From Flavobacterium crassostreae (GTDB lineage: Bacteria > Bacteroidota > Bacteroidia > Flavobacteriales > Flavobacteriaceae): a stretch of 64,000 nt of DNA. Position 1 is the stretch's first letter, and every line of letters begins with the position of its first letter. Both the position numbers and the translations under genes were made by a program. The notes beneath the pieces were generated by a model. It ran no database searches, was not told the origin of the DNA, and worked only from the letters and a program-made list of their open reading frames with translations. Of the stretch, positions 27,572 to 39,353 are shown in pieces. The stretch lies in contig NZ_CP017688.1 in the NCBI RefSeq assembly GCF_001831475.1, forward strand, positions 1 through 64,000, read 5' to 3'.

Positions 27572-30500
27572 TTAGTAAATATATTCTTCTTTATTAGCCA
27601 TCATATCGTTGTAATCTTCTTTAGAACCAACAATTGCATTATCATATTCTCTCATCCCTGTTCCTGCAGGAATTCTGTGTCCTACAATTACATTTTCTTT
27701 CAAGCCTTCTAAGTAATCAATTTTACCTGCAACTGCAGCTTCATTTAATACCTTGGTCGTTTCTTGGAAAGAAGCCGCTGAGATAAATGATTTTGTTTGT
27801 AGCGAAGCTCTAGTAATACCCTGCAATACAGGAGTTCCTGTTGCTGTGATTACATCACGTGCTACAACAATGTTTTTATCATTACGTTTTAGTAAAGAGT
27901 TTTCATCACGCAATTCGCGTGGAGAAATAATTTGCCCTTCTTTTAGGTTAACAGAATCTCCAGCGTCTTCAATTACTTTCATTCCGTATAATTTATCGTT
28001 TTCAACAATAAAATCTTTGGTGTGTATTAATTGATCTTCTAAGAATAAGGTGTCTCCTGGGTCTTGTACTCTTACTTTACGCATCATTTGACGTATTACT
28101 ACCTCAAAGTGTTTGTCATTAATTTTTACTCCTTGCAAACGGTATACTTCTTGAATCTCATTTACTAAATACTGTTGTACAGCAGCAGGTCCTTTAATTC
28201 TTAAAATATCCTCTGGGGTGATTGCTCCATCGGATAAAGGAACACCAGCACGTACAAAGTCATTCTCTTGTACCAAAATTTGGCTAGAAAGTTTTACTAA
28301 GTATTTTCGGATGTCTCCAAATTTAGATTCGATTACAATCTCACGGTTACCTCTTTTAATTTTACCAAAAGAAACCACACCATCAATCTCAGAAACTACT
28401 GCTGGGTTAGAAGGATTACGCGCCTCTAAAAGCTCTGTAATTCGTGGTAAACCTCCTGTAATATCTCCTGATTTAGAAGAACGACGCGGAATTTTTACCA
28501 ATACTTTACCTGCTTTAATTTTCTCTCCGTTTTCAACCATTAAGTGGGCTCCAACCGGTAAGTTATACGAACGTATTAACTCATCATCTTTACCGTAAAC
28601 TAATAAAGTTGGAATTAATTTTTTAGCTCTTGCCTCCGAAATTACTTTTTCTTGGAAACCGGTTTGCTCATCAATTTCAACCATGAACGATTGTCCTTGT
28701 TCTAAATCTTCGTAAGCAATTTTACCAGTAAACTCCGAAACAATAACTCCATTATACGGATCCCATTTACAGATAACATCTCCTTGTGCAACGGATTGTC
28801 CGTCTTTTACAAAAATACTGGAACCGTAAGGTATGTTGTGTGTGTTTAGTAAAATACCTGTTTTTTCGTCTATTAATTTTAATTCTGTAGAACGAGAAAC
28901 TACAATATCTACTGCGTTACCTTCACCATCTTCTCCTTTAACGGTTTTTAAATCCTCAATTTCTAGTTTACCATTAAATTTAGTAATAATGCTAGACTCC
29001 TCAGAAATTCCACCCGCAACCCCTCCAACGTGGAAGGTACGTAAGGTTAACTGAGTACCTGGCTCTCCAATAGATTGGGCTGCAATTACTCCAACTGCTT
29101 CCCCTCTTTGGGTCATTTTGCCGGTAGCTAAGTTTCTACCATAACATTTTGCACAAATTCCTTTTGGTGCTTCACAAACTAGAGGAGAACGTACCTCTAC
29201 TCTCTCAATTGGAGAGGCTTCAATAACTTTCATTATTGCTTCGGTGATTTGTTCTCCAGATTTTATTAGAACTTCATTGGTCAACGGATTAATTACGTCT
29301 TGCAATGCAACACGTCCTAAAATTCTTTCTCCTAATGATTCTACAATTTCTTCGTTCTTTTTTAATGCCGATACTTCAACACCTCGCAATGTGCCACAGT
29401 CTTCAATATTAACAATAACATCTTGCGAAACATCGTGTAGTCTTCTGGTTAAATATCCTGCATCGGCTGTTTTTAAGGCAGTATCCGCAAGTCCTTTACG
29501 CGCACCGTGAGTAGAAATAAAATACTCAAGGATAGAAAGACCTTCTTTAAAGTTGGAAAGAATCGGGTTTTCAATAATTTCTCCACCACCAGCGGTAGAT
29601 TTTTTTGGCTTGGCCATCAATCCACGCATACCAGTTAACTGACGAATTTGTTCCTTAGAACCCCTCGCCCCAGAGTCAAGCATCATATACACAGAGTTGA
29701 AACCTTGTTGGTCTTCTCTAATGTTTTTCATTGCCAACTCTGTTAATTGTGCATTTGCCGAAGTCCATACATCAATAACTTGGTTGTAACGTTCGTTATT
29801 GGTAATAAGACCCATGTTGTAGTTTGCAGAAATTCCTTCTACTTGCTCTCTGGCATCAGCAATTAATTTTGGTTTTTGATCCGGAATTCTAATATCTCCT
29901 AATGAGAAAGATAACCCTCCTCTAAAGGCAAATTTATACCCCATATCTTTCATATTATCCAAGAAGGCTGCCGTTTCTGGAACGCTTGTTGAATTTAATA
30001 CGTGACCGATAATATCTCTAAGGTTTTTCTTAGTTAATACATCATTGATATATCCAGCTGCTTCTGGTACTACTTCATTAAATAATACCCGTCCTGCAGT
30101 GGTTTGTATAATTTTAAACACTAATTCTCCAGCGTCGTTAAAATCTTTTGCTCTAATTCTCACTCTAGCATTCAATTCTAATCTTCCTTCGTTTAATGCA
30201 ATATTTACTTCTTCAGCAGAATAGAAAGTCAAATCCTGACCTAAAATTTTCTTATCTGGAGTAGTCAATCTTTCTTTGGTCATATAATATAGACCCAAGA
30301 CCATATCCTGAGACGGTACCGTAATTGGAGCACCATTTGCAGGATTCAAAATATTGTGTGAAGCCAACATTAATAATTGTGCTTCAAGGATCGCTTCTGG
30401 TCCTAATGGCAAGTGAACTGCCATTTGATCCCCATCAAAATCCGCATTAAATGCCGTACAAACTAATGGGTGCAATTGGATTGCTTTTCCTTCAATTAAT

Positions 30501-31882
30501 TTTGGCTGGAATGCCTGGATACCAAGTCTGTGCAAAGTAGGAGCACGATTCAGCAATATTGGGTGTCCTTTAATTACATTTTCAAGAATATCCCAAACTA
30601 CTGGCTCTTTTTTGTCTATTATTTTTTTGGCTGATTTTACCGTTTTAACAATACCTCTTTCAATCAATTTACGGATTACAAAAGGTTTGTACAATTCGGC
30701 GGCCATATCCTTAGGGATACCACATTCAAACAATTTCAATTCAGGTCCAACAACAATTACCGAACGAGCAGAATAATCCACACGTTTTCCAAGTAAATTT
30801 TGACGGAAACGTCCTTGCTTCCCTTTAAGGGAATCTGACAATGATTTTAATGGTCTGTTGGATTCTGTTTTAACAGCAGATGCTTTTCTGGTATTATCAA
30901 ATAAGGAATCTACCGATTCTTGCAACATACGTTTCTCGTTTCTTAAGATAACTTCTGGAGCTTTGATCTCCATTAATCTTTTCAAACGGTTGTTACGGAT
31001 GATAACACGACGGTATAAGTCATTTAAATCTGAAGTTGCAAAACGACCTCCATCCAATGGCACAAGCGGACGCAATTCTGGTGGGATAACCGGAACCACT
31101 TTCATAATCATCCATTCTGGACGGTTTTCGCGGTTCAAGTTAGACTCACGGAAAGATTCCACAACTTGCAATCTTTTTAAAGCTTCTGTTTTACGTTGTT
31201 TAGAGGTTTCGTTATTGGCCGAGTGACGCAATTGGTAAGACAATTGGTCTAAATCAATACGCGCTAATAAATCCATAATACACTCTGCTCCCATTTTGGC
31301 AACAAATTTGTTAGGATCAAAATCGTCTAAATATTGGTTATCTGCAGGAAGCGTATCTAAGATATTCAAATATTCCTCTTCTGTTAAGAAATCCAATCTT
31401 TGTACTGATTCGCCATCTGCATTTTTGGCAATACCTGCTTGGATCACTACGTATCTTTCGTAGTAAATGATCATGTCTAATTTCTTAGATGGAAGCCCAA
31501 GGATATAACCAATTTTGTTAGGAAGCGAACGGAAATACCAGATATGAGCAATAGGCACCACTAGATTGATGTGACCAACTCTATCTCTACGTACTTTTTT
31601 CTCCGTAACTTCAACACCACAACGGTCACAAATAATACCTTTGTAACGTATTCTTTTGTATTTTCCACAAGCACATTCAAAATCCTTAACAGGTCCAAAT
31701 ATTCTTTCACAAAAAAGACCGTCACGCTCTGGTTTGTGCGTACGGTAGTTAATTGTTTCTGGTTTTAAAACCTCTCCTCTAGATTCTTTTAAGATAGATT
31801 CTGGGGATGCTAATCCAATGGATATTTTATTAAATCTTTTTACAGGATTTTTATCTTTATTATTATTTCTATTATTCATCAT
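27572..31882 (-). CDS. rpoC: RNA polymerase beta' subunit
   Basis: The largest RNA polymerase subunit, with 1436 residues. Features include the N-terminal zinc ribbon (FECACGKYK and ICDRCGVEV), the catalytic NADFDGDQM with three Mg-binding aspartates at about residue 480, the trigger-loop and bridge-helix region ([16 protein letters not shown]), and a second Cys cluster near CGTLRG and CAKCYGRN. The tandem ATG at 31882/31879 is chosen because homologues begin MMNNRN; the frame is open further to 31936 without conservation. It is preceded by a 227-base gap after rpoB. Confidence 0.98.
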   Translation of the reverse strand: MMNNRNNNKDKNPVKRFNKISIGLASPESILKESRGEVLKPETINYRTHKPERDGLFCERIFGPVKDFECACGKYKRIRYKGIICDRCGVEVTEKKVRRDRVGHINLVVPIAHIWYFRSLPNKIGYILGLPSKKLDMIIYYERYVVIQAGIAKNADGESVQRLDFLTEEEYLNILDTLPADNQYLDDFDPNKFVAKMGAECIMDLLARIDLDQLSYQLRHSANNETSKQRKTEALKRLQVVESFRESNLNRENRPEWMIMKVVPVIPPELRPLVPLDGGRFATSDLNDLYRRVIIRNNRLKRLMEIKAPEVILRNEKRMLQESVDSLFDNTRKASAVKTESNRPLKSLSDSLKGKQGRFRQNLLGKRVDYSARSVIVVGPELKLFECGIPKDMAAELYKPFVIRKLIERGIVKTVKSAKKIIDKKEPVVWDILENVIKGHPILLNRAPTLHRLGIQAFQPKLIEGKAIQLHPLVCTAFNADFDGDQMAVHLPLGPEAILEAQLLMLASHNILNPANGAPITVPSQDMVLGLYYMTKERLTTPDKKILGQDLTFYSAEEVNIALNEGRLELNARVRIRAKDFNDAGELVFKIIQTTAGRVLFNEVVPEAAGYINDVLTKKNLRDIIGHVLNSTSVPETAAFLDNMKDMGYKFAFRGGLSFSLGDIRIPDQKPKLIADAREQVEGISANYNMGLITNNERYNQVIDVWTSANAQLTELAMKNIREDQQGFNSVYMMLDSGARGSKEQIRQLTGMRGLMAKPKKSTAGGGEIIENPILSNFKEGLSILEYFISTHGARKGLADTALKTADAGYLTRRLHDVSQDVIVNIEDCGTLRGVEVSALKKNEEIVESLGERILGRVALQDVINPLTNEVLIKSGEQITEAIMKVIEASPIERVEVRSPLVCEAPKGICAKCYGRNLATGKMTQRGEAVGVIAAQSIGEPGTQLTLRTFHVGGVAGGISEESSIITKFNGKLEIEDLKTVKGEDGEGNAVDIVVSRSTELKLIDEKTGILLNTHNIPYGSSIFVKDGQSVAQGDVICKWDPYNGVIVSEFTGKIAYEDLEQGQSFMVEIDEQTGFQEKVISEARAKKLIPTLLVYGKDDELIRSYNLPVGAHLMVENGEKIKAGKVLVKIPRRSSKSGDITGGLPRITELLEARNPSNPAVVSEIDGVVSFGKIKRGNREIVIESKFGDIRKYLVKLSSQILVQENDFVRAGVPLSDGAITPEDILRIKGPAAVQQYLVNEIQEVYRLQGVKINDKHFEVVIRQMMRKVRVQDPGDTLFLEDQLIHTKDFIVENDKLYGMKVIEDAGDSVNLKEGQIISPRELRDENSLLKRNDKNIVVARDVITATGTPVLQGITRASLQTKSFISAASFQETTKVLNEAAVAGKIDYLEGLKENVIVGHRIPAGTGMREYDNAIVGSKEDYNDMMANKEEYIY

Positions 31883-31936
31883 AGTTTTTACTATTGATTT
31901 ATTTGCAATTAAAAAATTGATTCTTGATTTGGTCAA

Positions 31937-32163
31937 AAGTTTAAAAACCTAAAGTCAACTTGGACTTAAAACTTTGATTGGCTAGTTGACTCAAACACTA
32001 CCTCGGGTTACTTCTCTAAACTTCAAACTTTTTTTGAAGTGCTAGTTAAAAACGCTCTTTTGTTTTTAAAAAATCGGAACGATTTACGGGTATAAATCTT
32101 AAAAACTCTTAAAAATGAGAATTCAGCCCTGAAAAAATCAAGGCTGAAAACTTATAAATATGC
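31937..32163 (-). other. rpoB-rpoC intergenic region with hairpins
   Basis: Unusually long for this junction. It holds an 11-bp stem at 32121-32131/32137-32147 (one G/T wobble, loop of 5 A) just after the rpoB stop and a 7-bp stem at 32021-32027/32033-32039. These may be processing or attenuation structures. No exact promoter was found. Confidence 0.55.
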
Positions 32164-35100
32164 TTATTCTTCTAATCTGATGTCTAATCCTAAACCTTTC
32201 AATTCATGCATTAATACATTGAATGATTCTGGCAATCCTGGTTCTGGCATAGTTTCTCCTTTAACAATTGCTTCGTATGTTTTGGCTCTACCAATAACAT
32301 CATCCGACTTCACAGTTAGGATTTCTCTAAGAGTACTGGATGCTCCATAAGCCTCCAATGCCCAAACTTCCATCTCTCCAAAACGCTGCCCTCCAAATTG
32401 CGCCTTACCACCAAGTGGTTGTTGCGTAATCAATGAGTATGGTCCGATAGAACGTGCGTGCATCTTATCATCCACCATGTGTCCTAATTTTAACATATAG
32501 ATCACACCAACGGTTGCTGCTTGATGGAAACGTTCTCCTGTACCTCCATCATAAAGATGGGTATGTCCAAAGCGTGGTATTCCAGCCTCGTCAGTCAATT
32601 CATTAATTTGGTCCAAAGAAGCACCATCAAAAATTGGCGTAGCAAATTTTCTACCCAAGTTCATTCCAGCCCATCCTAATACCGTTTCATAAATTTGACC
32701 AATATTCATACGAGAAGGTACTCCAAGTGGATTCAATACAATATCAACAGGAGTTCCGTCTTCAAGGAAAGGCATGTCTTCGTGACGAACAATACGAGCA
32801 ACAATACCTTTGTTACCGTGACGTCCAGCCATTTTATCCCCTACTTTCAACTTACGTTTTTTAGCAATGTATACTTTTGCTAATTTCAAGATTCCTGCTG
32901 GCAATTCATCTCCAACAGTAATGGTGAATTTTTCTCTACGTAAAGAACCTTGCAAGTCGTTCAACTTAATTTTATAGTTATGAATTAATTCATTAACCAT
33001 TTTATTAGTTGCATCATCTGCTACCCATTGTCCCTTGCTTAAGTGGGCAAAATCTTCCACAGCATAAAGCATCTTTTGAGTGTATTTTTTACCTTTTGGT
33101 AATACTTCTTCACCCAAATCATTCATTACACCTTGAGAGGTCTTACCGTTAACGATCAAGAAAAGTTTTTCAACTAATTTGTCTTTTAATTCTACAAATT
33201 TAGTTTCAAATTCCATTTCTAGAGCACCTAAAGCATCTTTGTCTTGGGTACGTTTGCGTTTGTCTTTTACGGCTCTTGCAAATAATTTTTTATCCAGAAC
33301 AACACCATGTAAAGATGGAGACGCTTTCAAAGAAGCATCTTTTACATCTCCGGCTTTATCTCCAAAGATTGCACGAAGCAACTTCTCTTCTGGAGTAGGA
33401 TCTGATTCTCCTTTTGGAGTAATTTTTCCAATTAGAATATCCCCAGGTTTTACCTCGGCACCAATTCTAATCATTCCGTTTTCATCCAAGTCTTTTGTAG
33501 CCTCTTCAGAAACGTTAGGTATATCATTTGTAAGTTCTTCGTTACCTAATTTTGTGTCTCTAACTTCCAGTGAATAGTCATCCACGTGAATAGACGTAAA
33601 AATATCGTCACGAACTACTTTTTCAGAAATTACAATCGCATCCTCAAAGTTATATCCTTTCCATGGCATAAACGCCACTTTAAGGTTACGCCCTAAGGCA
33701 AGCTCTCCATTTTGAGTAGCATATCCTTCGGATAATACTTGTCCAAGAACCACTCTATCCCCTTTTCTTACAATAGGTTTTAGGTTAATGCTTGTACCTT
33801 GATTGGTTTTTCTAAATTTAATTAGATTGTATGTTTTTTCATCCGATTCAAAACTAACCATTCTTTCTTCTTCTGAACGATCGTATTTGATGGTGATGAT
33901 ATTAGCATCTACATATTCTACGGTTCCATCTCCTTCTGCATTAATCAATACTCTAGAATCCGAAGCTACTTGACGCTCTAAACCAGTTCCAACAATTGGA
34001 GCTTCAGGACGAATCAATGGTACAGCCTGACGCATCATGTTAGATCCCATCAAGGCTCTATTGGCATCATCATGTTCCAAGAAAGGAATCAATGAAGCAG
34101 AAATAGAGGCAATTTGATTTGGTGCCACATCGGCATAATCTACTTTTTCTGGATCAATTACCGGGAAATCACCTTCCATACGCGCAATTACGTTTTCGGC
34201 AGTAATTTTACCAGAATTATCCATCTCAATATTTGCTTGCGAGATAAGCATCCCTTCTTCTTCTTCGGCGCTTAAGTAAACAGGGGTAGATTCTAAATCT
34301 ACAACACCATTGGTTACTTTACGATAAGGTGTTTCAATGAAACCCATGCCGTTAACCTTAGCATAAACTCCAAGAGAAGAGATCAAACCAATGTTTGGCC
34401 CCTCTGGTGTTTCGATAGGACACAAACGTCCGTAGTGCGTATAGTGAACGTCACGAACCTCAAATCCAGCTCTTTCTCTTGAAAGTCCTCCTGGTCCAAG
34501 GGCAGATAATCTTCTCTTGTGCGTGATCTCTGCTAATGGATTGGTTTGATCCATAAACTGAGACAATTGGTTAGTACCAAAGAAAGAGTTGATAACCGAT
34601 GATAATGTTTTGGCATTAATCAAATCAATTGGCGTAAAGACTTCGTTATCTCTAACGTTCATACGCTCTCTAATGGTTCTAGCCATACGCGCTAAACCAA
34701 CACCAAATTGTTGTGACAATTGTTCTCCTACCGTTCTAACACGACGATTGGATAGGTGATCAATATCATCAATATCTGCTTTAGCATTGATCAATTCAAT
34801 CAAATATTTAACTATAGTTATGATATCTTCTTTGGTAAGCACTTGCTTTTCCATCGGAATATCTAACTGTAATTTTTTATTCATTCTATATCGACCTACC
34901 TCTCCTAAGTTATAACGTTGGTCTGAGAAGAATAATTTATCAATAATTCCACGTGCAGTTTCCTCATCAGGCGGTTCTGCGTTACGCAATTGTCTATAAA
35001 TATGCTCAACAGCTTCTTTCTCAGAATTGGTTGGATCTTTTTGTAACGTGTTATGAATGATGGCATAATCTGCTTGATTAGCATCTTCTTTATGTAACAA

Positions 35101-35979
35101 AATAGATTTAACGTTAGAATCAATGATTTCTTCTACATTATCTTTGTCAATAATGGTATCTCTATCAAGGATTATTTCGTTACGTTCGATAGAAACTACT
35201 TCACCAGTATCTTCATCCACAAAATCTTCGTGCCATGTATTTAAAACACGAGCAGCTAGTTTTCTACCGATATATTTTTTAAGTCCTGTTTTAGATACTT
35301 TAATTTCTTCTGCAAGGTCAAAAATTTCAAGGATATCCTTGTCTCTTTCAAAACCAATGGCACGAAATAAAGTAGTTACAGGTAATTTTTTCTTTCTATC
35401 AATATAAGCATACATTACGCTATTAATATCTGTAGAAAATTCTATCCAAGAACCCTTAAAAGGAATTACTCTAGCAGAATACAATTTTGTTCCATTTGCA
35501 TGGAAAGACTGTCCAAAGAAAACCCCTGGAGATCTATGTAGTTGTGAAACAACAACACGTTCAGCACCATTGATAACAAAAGTACCACTTGGAGTCATAT
35601 AAGGAATTGTACCAAGATATACGTCTTGAACAATCGTTTCAAAATCTTCGTGTTCTGGATCTGTACAATATAGCTTTAATCTTGCTTTTAAAGGCACACT
35701 ATGGGTTAGACCTCTTTCTATACATTCTTGAATAGTATACCGTGGTGGGTCTACAAAGTAGTCAAGGAACTCCAATACAAAGTTGTTTCTTGTATCTGTA
35801 ATTGGAAAGTTTTCCATGAAGGTATTATAAAGTCCTTCATTGCCTCTTTCATCAGATTTAGTTTCTAGTTGAAAAAAATCTTGAAAAGATTTAACCTGAA
35901 CATCTAGAAAGTCTGGATAATTCGGGATATTTTTAGTAGAGGCAAAATTCAATCTTTCAGTCTGATTTGTTATCATCAA
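32164..35979 (-). CDS. rpoB: RNA polymerase beta subunit
   Basis: The protein has 1271 residues, which is the normal length for Flavobacteriaceae. The rifampicin-pocket region is recognisable in [18 protein letters not shown] near 465-482, followed by [18 protein letters not shown]. The [14 protein letters not shown] motif near 1035 contacts RNA. There are two adjacent ATG codons at 35979 and 35976; the second is the usual annotated start. No resistance-type residue change stands out in the pocket segment as read. Transcribed from rplL across a hairpin. Confidence 0.98.
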   Translation of the reverse strand: MMITNQTERLNFASTKNIPNYPDFLDVQVKSFQDFFQLETKSDERGNEGLYNTFMENFPITDTRNNFVLEFLDYFVDPPRYTIQECIERGLTHSVPLKARLKLYCTDPEHEDFETIVQDVYLGTIPYMTPSGTFVINGAERVVVSQLHRSPGVFFGQSFHANGTKLYSARVIPFKGSWIEFSTDINSVMYAYIDRKKKLPVTTLFRAIGFERDKDILEIFDLAEEIKVSKTGLKKYIGRKLAARVLNTWHEDFVDEDTGEVVSIERNEIILDRDTIIDKDNVEEIIDSNVKSILLHKEDANQADYAIIHNTLQKDPTNSEKEAVEHIYRQLRNAEPPDEETARGIIDKLFFSDQRYNLGEVGRYRMNKKLQLDIPMEKQVLTKEDIITIVKYLIELINAKADIDDIDHLSNRRVRTVGEQLSQQFGVGLARMARTIRERMNVRDNEVFTPIDLINAKTLSSVINSFFGTNQLSQFMDQTNPLAEITHKRRLSALGPGGLSRERAGFEVRDVHYTHYGRLCPIETPEGPNIGLISSLGVYAKVNGMGFIETPYRKVTNGVVDLESTPVYLSAEEEEGMLISQANIEMDNSGKITAENVIARMEGDFPVIDPEKVDYADVAPNQIASISASLIPFLEHDDANRALMGSNMMRQAVPLIRPEAPIVGTGLERQVASDSRVLINAEGDGTVEYVDANIITIKYDRSEEERMVSFESDEKTYNLIKFRKTNQGTSINLKPIVRKGDRVVLGQVLSEGYATQNGELALGRNLKVAFMPWKGYNFEDAIVISEKVVRDDIFTSIHVDDYSLEVRDTKLGNEELTNDIPNVSEEATKDLDENGMIRIGAEVKPGDILIGKITPKGESDPTPEEKLLRAIFGDKAGDVKDASLKASPSLHGVVLDKKLFARAVKDKRKRTQDKDALGALEMEFETKFVELKDKLVEKLFLIVNGKTSQGVMNDLGEEVLPKGKKYTQKMLYAVEDFAHLSKGQWVADDATNKMVNELIHNYKIKLNDLQGSLRREKFTITVGDELPAGILKLAKVYIAKKRKLKVGDKMAGRHGNKGIVARIVRHEDMPFLEDGTPVDIVLNPLGVPSRMNIGQIYETVLGWAGMNLGRKFATPIFDGASLDQINELTDEAGIPRFGHTHLYDGGTGERFHQAATVGVIYMLKLGHMVDDKMHARSIGPYSLITQQPLGGKAQFGGQRFGEMEVWALEAYGASSTLREILTVKSDDVIGRAKTYEAIVKGETMPEPGLPESFNVLMHELKGLGLDIRLEE

Positions 35980-36189
35980 TGGACAAAATTTTGATTATAA
36001 AAGTAATTTTTTGTGTACAAATAATTGCATTCATACGAAAATTTTACGCCGTTACATCTTTAAAAACCAATTTAGGATAACTACTTTCTTATTATCTGTT
36101 AATTTTTTTTCCTCGTAATGGGTAAAATGTATTAGGTTTAAAGGCTATTTTTGTTGCAAAACTAGATAGACTTTCTTTATACGAAAAAT

Positions 36190-36228
36190 GGTTTAGGTCT
36201 TTGGGTGGTTAAACCCTAGACCTAAACC
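36190..36228 (-). promoter_or_regulatory. rplL-rpoB attenuator-like hairpin
   Basis: An 11-bp perfect stem GGTTTAGGTCT/AGACCTAAACC (36190-36200 with 36218-36228) lies 12 bases after the rplL stop. On the minus strand it is followed by ATTTTTCG, a weak T-tract, so partial termination before rpoB is plausible. Confidence 0.65.
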
Positions 36229-36249
36229 TTATTTCAAACTATGTTAGAA

Positions 36250-36618
36250 TTATTTTAATTCAACAACAGCTCCAGCTTCTTCTAAAGATTTTTTAAGACC
36301 TTCAGCCTCTTCTTTAGAAACACCTTCTTTAACATTAGAAGGAGCGCTATCCACTACATCTTTAGCTTCTTTAAGACCTAAACCTGTAAGTTCTTTAACC
36401 ATTTTCACAACTGCTAATTTAGAAGCTCCAGCTTCTTTCAATACCACTGTAAATTCTGTTTGAGCTTCTTCAGCAGCTTCTCCACCACCTGCAGAAACTA
36501 CTACAGCTGCAGCAGCTGGCTCAATTCCGTACTCGTCTTTTAATATTGTTGCTAATTCATTAACTTCTTTTACAGTTAAGTTAACTAATTGTTCTGCGAA
36601 TTGTTTCAAATCTGCCAT
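36250..36618 (-). CDS. rplL: 50S ribosomal protein L7/L12
   Basis: Stalk protein of 122 residues that recruits translational GTPases. An N-terminal dimerisation domain (1-35), an Ala/Gly/Glu-rich hinge around 36-55 and a C-terminal domain from about 56 containing [21 protein letters not shown] are all present. It is downstream of rplJ with an 89-base gap that contains a hairpin, which may help the higher L12 yield needed for several copies per ribosome. Confidence 0.98.
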   Translation of the reverse strand: MADLKQFAEQLVNLTVKEVNELATILKDEYGIEPAAAAVVVSAGGGEAAEEAQTEFTVVLKEAGASKLAVVKMVKELTGLGLKEAKDVVDSAPSNVKEGVSKEEAEGLKKSLEEAGAVVELK

Positions 36619-36683
36619 TTTTTCTATCGTTTAAAATGATTTGTAAAATATATTTTGTTTATTGTGCGCGTTGTAAGTAACAC

Positions 36684-36704
36684 CAACCAAAAATAATTTG
36701 GTTG
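36684..36704 (-). promoter_or_regulatory. rplJ-rplL intergenic hairpin
   Basis: Perfect 8-bp stem CAACCAAA/TTTGGTTG (36684-36691 with 36697-36704), with a 5-base loop, right after the rplJ stop. It may protect the rplJ 3' end or modulate rplL; function is inferred. Confidence 0.45.
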
Positions 36705-36707
36705 CTA

Positions 36708-37217
36708 TTATGCTTCTTCAGTTTCTTCTTGCTCTTGACCAGCAAACTTGTTTTGAAGTGCAGCGATAATTCTTTGAGCTGGTGATTGAAGCAATCCAAT
36801 AAGCTCTCCAAGAAGTTCTTCTTTAGATTTAATGGTAGACAACATATCTAATTGATCGTCTCCAATATAAATTTCAGAATTCACATAAGCTCCTTTTAAA
36901 AGAGGTAAGTGAGATTTTTTACGGAAATCTTTAATTATCTTACCTGGTGCATTAGCAACCTCGGCTATAAAGATGGCACTATTTCCTGTTAAAATTGTAG
37001 GTAAATCACCATACTCATTTTCAGAAACCTCCATTGCTTTTGCAAGCAACGTGTTTTTAACTACTTCTAATTTGATCCCAGCCTTAAAACAAGCTCTTCT
37101 TAATTTTGAAGTTGTATCTGCATTCAGTCCAGAAATATCTGCTATGTAAACAATATTTGTACCAGCTAACTGTGCAGTTAAATTTTCAATCGCGATTGAT
37201 TTTTCTTCTCTAGTCAT
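36708..37217 (-). CDS. rplJ: 50S ribosomal protein L10
   Basis: Stalk base protein of 169 residues that carries L7/L12 dimers on its C-terminal helix. An N-terminal TREEKSIAIENLTAQLAGT region and the conserved RRACFKAGIKLEVVKNTLLAKA are visible; the C-terminus is acidic. It lies 22 bases after rplA, too close to hold the long L10 leader known from E. coli or Bacillus, so autoregulation must use another site. Confidence 0.97.
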   Translation of the reverse strand: MTREEKSIAIENLTAQLAGTNIVYIADISGLNADTTSKLRRACFKAGIKLEVVKNTLLAKAMEVSENEYGDLPTILTGNSAIFIAEVANAPGKIIKDFRKKSHLPLLKGAYVNSEIYIGDDQLDMLSTIKSKEELLGELIGLLQSPAQRIIAALQNKFAGQEQEETEEA

Positions 37218-37239
37218 ACTAAAAATTATTAACTACCAA

Positions 37240-37929
37240 TTATACTGCTTTTGGGTCTAATGCAATAGCAGGACTCATTGTACTTGTAAGGTAAATACTT
37301 TTGATATAAGTACCTTTAGCAGCAGTTGGCTTAAGTTTGATTAATGTTTGAATAATTTCTTGTGCATTCTCAAAAATTTGTTCTGTTCCAAATGAAACCT
37401 TACCAATTCCTGCATGTACAATACCAGTTTTATCAACTTTAAAATCGATTTTACCAGCTTTAACCTCTTGAACAGCTTTTGCAACATCCATAGTCACAGT
37501 ACCTGTTTTAGGGTTAGGCATTAAACCTCTAGGTCCTAAAATACGTCCTAATGGTCCTAATTTACCCATAACACTTGGCATAGTGATGATCACATCAACA
37601 TCTGTCCAACCGTCTTTTATTTTTTGTAAATACTCGTCAAGACCTACATAGTCTGCACCAGCTTCTTTAGCTTCCGCTTCTTTATCTGGAGTAACTAATG
37701 CTAATACTTTAACATCTTTACCTGTTCCGTGAGGCAATGTTACTACACCTCTTACCATTTGATTCGCTTTTCTTGGATCTACACCCAAACGTACTGCGAT
37801 ATCAACAGACTCATCAAATTTTGCAGAAGCAACTACTTTAATTAATGCCGCAGCATCTTTCAAAGAGTATAATTTATTCTTCTCAATTTTTGAGCTAGCC
37901 TCTTTTTGTTTTTTTGTCAATTTTGCCAT
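37240..37929 (-). CDS. rplA: 50S ribosomal protein L1
   Basis: Binds 23S rRNA at the L1 stalk and helps eject E-site tRNA. The protein has 229 residues, the normal length, with the conserved [18 protein letters not shown] segment at about 127-144. In E. coli L1 represses its own operon by binding the L11 leader; the hairpin before rplK here is a candidate site. It lies 13 bases after rplK. Confidence 0.98.
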   Translation of the reverse strand: MAKLTKKQKEASSKIEKNKLYSLKDAAALIKVVASAKFDESVDIAVRLGVDPRKANQMVRGVVTLPHGTGKDVKVLALVTPDKEAEAKEAGADYVGLDEYLQKIKDGWTDVDVIITMPSVMGKLGPLGRILGPRGLMPNPKTGTVTMDVAKAVQEVKAGKIDFKVDKTGIVHAGIGKVSFGTEQIFENAQEIIQTLIKLKPTAAKGTYIKSIYLTSTMSPAIALDPKAV

Positions 37930-37942
37930 TTCTTTCTCTTAA

Positions 37943-38380
37943 TTAAAAAGGAGCGTCTCCTGATACAGTTATACCCATAGATCTAGCTGTTCCAGCAACC
38001 ATACTCATTGCAGACTCCATAGTGAATGCATTTAAGTCAGGCATTTTGTCTTCAGCAATAGCTCTAATTTGTTCCCAAGTAACACTAGCTACTTTTTTAC
38101 GATTAGGCTCACCAGAACCAGATTTAAGCTTCGCAGCTTCCAATAGCTGAACGGCTGCAGGAGGAGTTTTAATAACAAAATCAAATGATTTGTCTTTATA
38201 CACAGTAATTTGTACTGGGCATATTTTGCCGGGTTTATCTTGAGTTCTAGCATTAAATTGCTTGCAAAACTCCATGATGTTTACCCCAGCAGCTCCTAAA
38301 GCAGGTCCAACCGGTGGCGACGGATTCGCAGCACCTCCCTTAACTTGTAGTTTAACTACTTTACTAATTTCTTTAGCCAT
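37943..38380 (-). CDS. rplK: 50S ribosomal protein L11
   Basis: GTPase-centre protein of 145 residues. The N-terminal proline-rich segment [20 protein letters not shown] (15-34) binds factors and thiopeptides, and the C-terminal domain binds 23S rRNA. It is the first gene of the rplKAJL block, preceded by a stem-loop in the 71-base gap after nusG. Confidence 0.98.
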   Translation of the reverse strand: MAKEISKVVKLQVKGGAANPSPPVGPALGAAGVNIMEFCKQFNARTQDKPGKICPVQITVYKDKSFDFVIKTPPAAVQLLEAAKLKSGSGEPNRKKVASVTWEQIRAIAEDKMPDLNAFTMESAMSMVAGTARSMGITVSGDAPF

Positions 38381-38396
38381 TTTTTTAAAAATTTAA

Positions 38397-38426
38397 CATT
38401 ACAATCATTTGGAAGCGATTGTAATG
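38397..38426 (-). promoter_or_regulatory. nusG-rplK leader hairpin
   Basis: Perfect 10-bp stem CATTACAATC/GATTGTAATG (38397-38406 with 38417-38426) with a 10-base loop, 17 bases upstream of the rplK ATG. Without a T-tract it is not a classical terminator; it could be an L1-binding leader element. Confidence 0.5.
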
Positions 38427-38451
38427 GATATTATAGGTAATGTAACAAAAA

Positions 38452-39003
38452 TTATACTTTTTCAACTTGCATAAAACTTAGCTCCAATGGTGTTTTTCTT
38501 CCAAAAATCTTAACCATTACTTCTAGTTTACGCTTTTCATCGTTTATTTTTTCAACGGTACCGTTAAAACCATTAAAAGGTCCATCAATGACCTTAATTG
38601 TTTCTCCTACGTTGAAAGGAATTGCATGGTTATCTGTATTAACAGCCAACTCATCTACTTTACCTAACATTCTATTTACTTCTGATAATCGAAGCGGAAC
38701 AGGCTCTCCTCCTTTAGTTTCACCCAAAAAACCAATAACACTAGTTATTGATTTTATGATATGAGGCACTTCTCCGACTAAGTTAGCTTCGATCATTACA
38801 TATCCTGGAAAATAAACTTTCTCTTTAACTAATTTCTTTCCGTCTTTTACAGAAACTACTTTTTCTGTAGGAACTAAAACTTGAGAAACGTAATCCTCCA
38901 TTCCTAATCTAGAAATTTCGGTTTCAATATAAGCTTTAACTTTATTCTCTTGTCCGCTTACTGCACGAACTACATACCATTTTTTCACATTATTATCTGT
39001 CAT
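38452..39003 (-). CDS. nusG: Transcription termination/antitermination factor NusG
   Basis: The protein has 183 residues: an N-terminal NGN domain (WYVVRAVSGQENKVKAYIE) that binds the RNA polymerase clamp and a C-terminal KOW domain (VGETIKVIDGPFNGFNGTVE). The start at 39003 (MTDNN) is preferred; an upstream in-frame start at 39027 would overlap secE by 16 bases and adds unconserved residues. It lies 8 bases from the secE stop. Confidence 0.97.
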   Translation of the reverse strand: MTDNNVKKWYVVRAVSGQENKVKAYIETEISRLGMEDYVSQVLVPTEKVVSVKDGKKLVKEKVYFPGYVMIEANLVGEVPHIIKSITSVIGFLGETKGGEPVPLRLSEVNRMLGKVDELAVNTDNHAIPFNVGETIKVIDGPFNGFNGTVEKINDEKRKLEVMVKIFGRKTPLELSFMQVEKV

Positions 39004-39011
39004 CACAAAAA

Positions 39012-39209
39012 TTAAGCTTTTATCCAATTAAAAAATCCAGCTAATGCTTTTGCAAAAAACTCATCTACACCCCAAGTTGCTAAGGCAAATAATACTGAAA
39101 AAACAGCAACAATAATTGTTAGACGTTGCACCTCAGCCCAAACTGGCCAAGTCACATTTGATTTTAATTCTTCAAATGATTCTGTTATGTAATTAACTAT
39201 TTTTGCCAT
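39012..39209 (-). CDS. secE: Preprotein translocase subunit SecE
   Basis: Single-helix SecE of 65 residues, the short form found in most bacteria outside enterics. An amphipathic N-terminal helix (NYITESFEELKSNVTWP) leads into one membrane helix at about 29-58. It clamps SecY in the translocon. It lies between tRNA-Trp and nusG, as is widely conserved. Confidence 0.96.
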   Translation of the reverse strand: MAKIVNYITESFEELKSNVTWPVWAEVQRLTIIVAVFSVLFALATWGVDEFFAKALAGFFNWIKA

Positions 39210-39228
39210 TTTAGATATGTTTTTTTTG

Positions 39229-39299
39229 CACGGGCGGAGGGATTCGAACCCCCATCAACGGTTTTGGAGACCGCTATTCTACCCTTGAACTACGCCCGT
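39229..39299 (-). tRNA. trnW: tRNA-Trp (CCA anticodon)
   Basis: Acceptor stem ACGGGCG/CGCCCGT with 71 bases without an encoded CCA. The anticodon loop reads CTCCAAA, giving anticodon CCA, and the T-arm GGTTCGAATCC is canonical. It lies between tuf and secE. Confidence 0.96.
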
Positions 39300-39303
39300 A
39301 TAC

Positions 39304-39336
39304 AAACCAGCAACCAACCTAAGCGGTTACTGGTTT
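39304..39336 (-). promoter_or_regulatory. tuf-tRNA-Trp junction hairpin
   Basis: An interrupted stem of 7 plus 4 pairs (39304-39310 with 39330-39336 and 39312-39315 with 39325-39328) sits between tuf and tRNA-Trp. There is no strong T-tract on the minus strand, so RNA processing is more likely than termination. Confidence 0.45.
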
Positions 39337-39353
39337 TAAATTATTATATAGAA

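Noticed and set aside
33179..33577. 132-codon plus-strand frame
   Set aside because: Antisense to rpoB with low-complexity Ser-rich translation, typical of a shadow frame.
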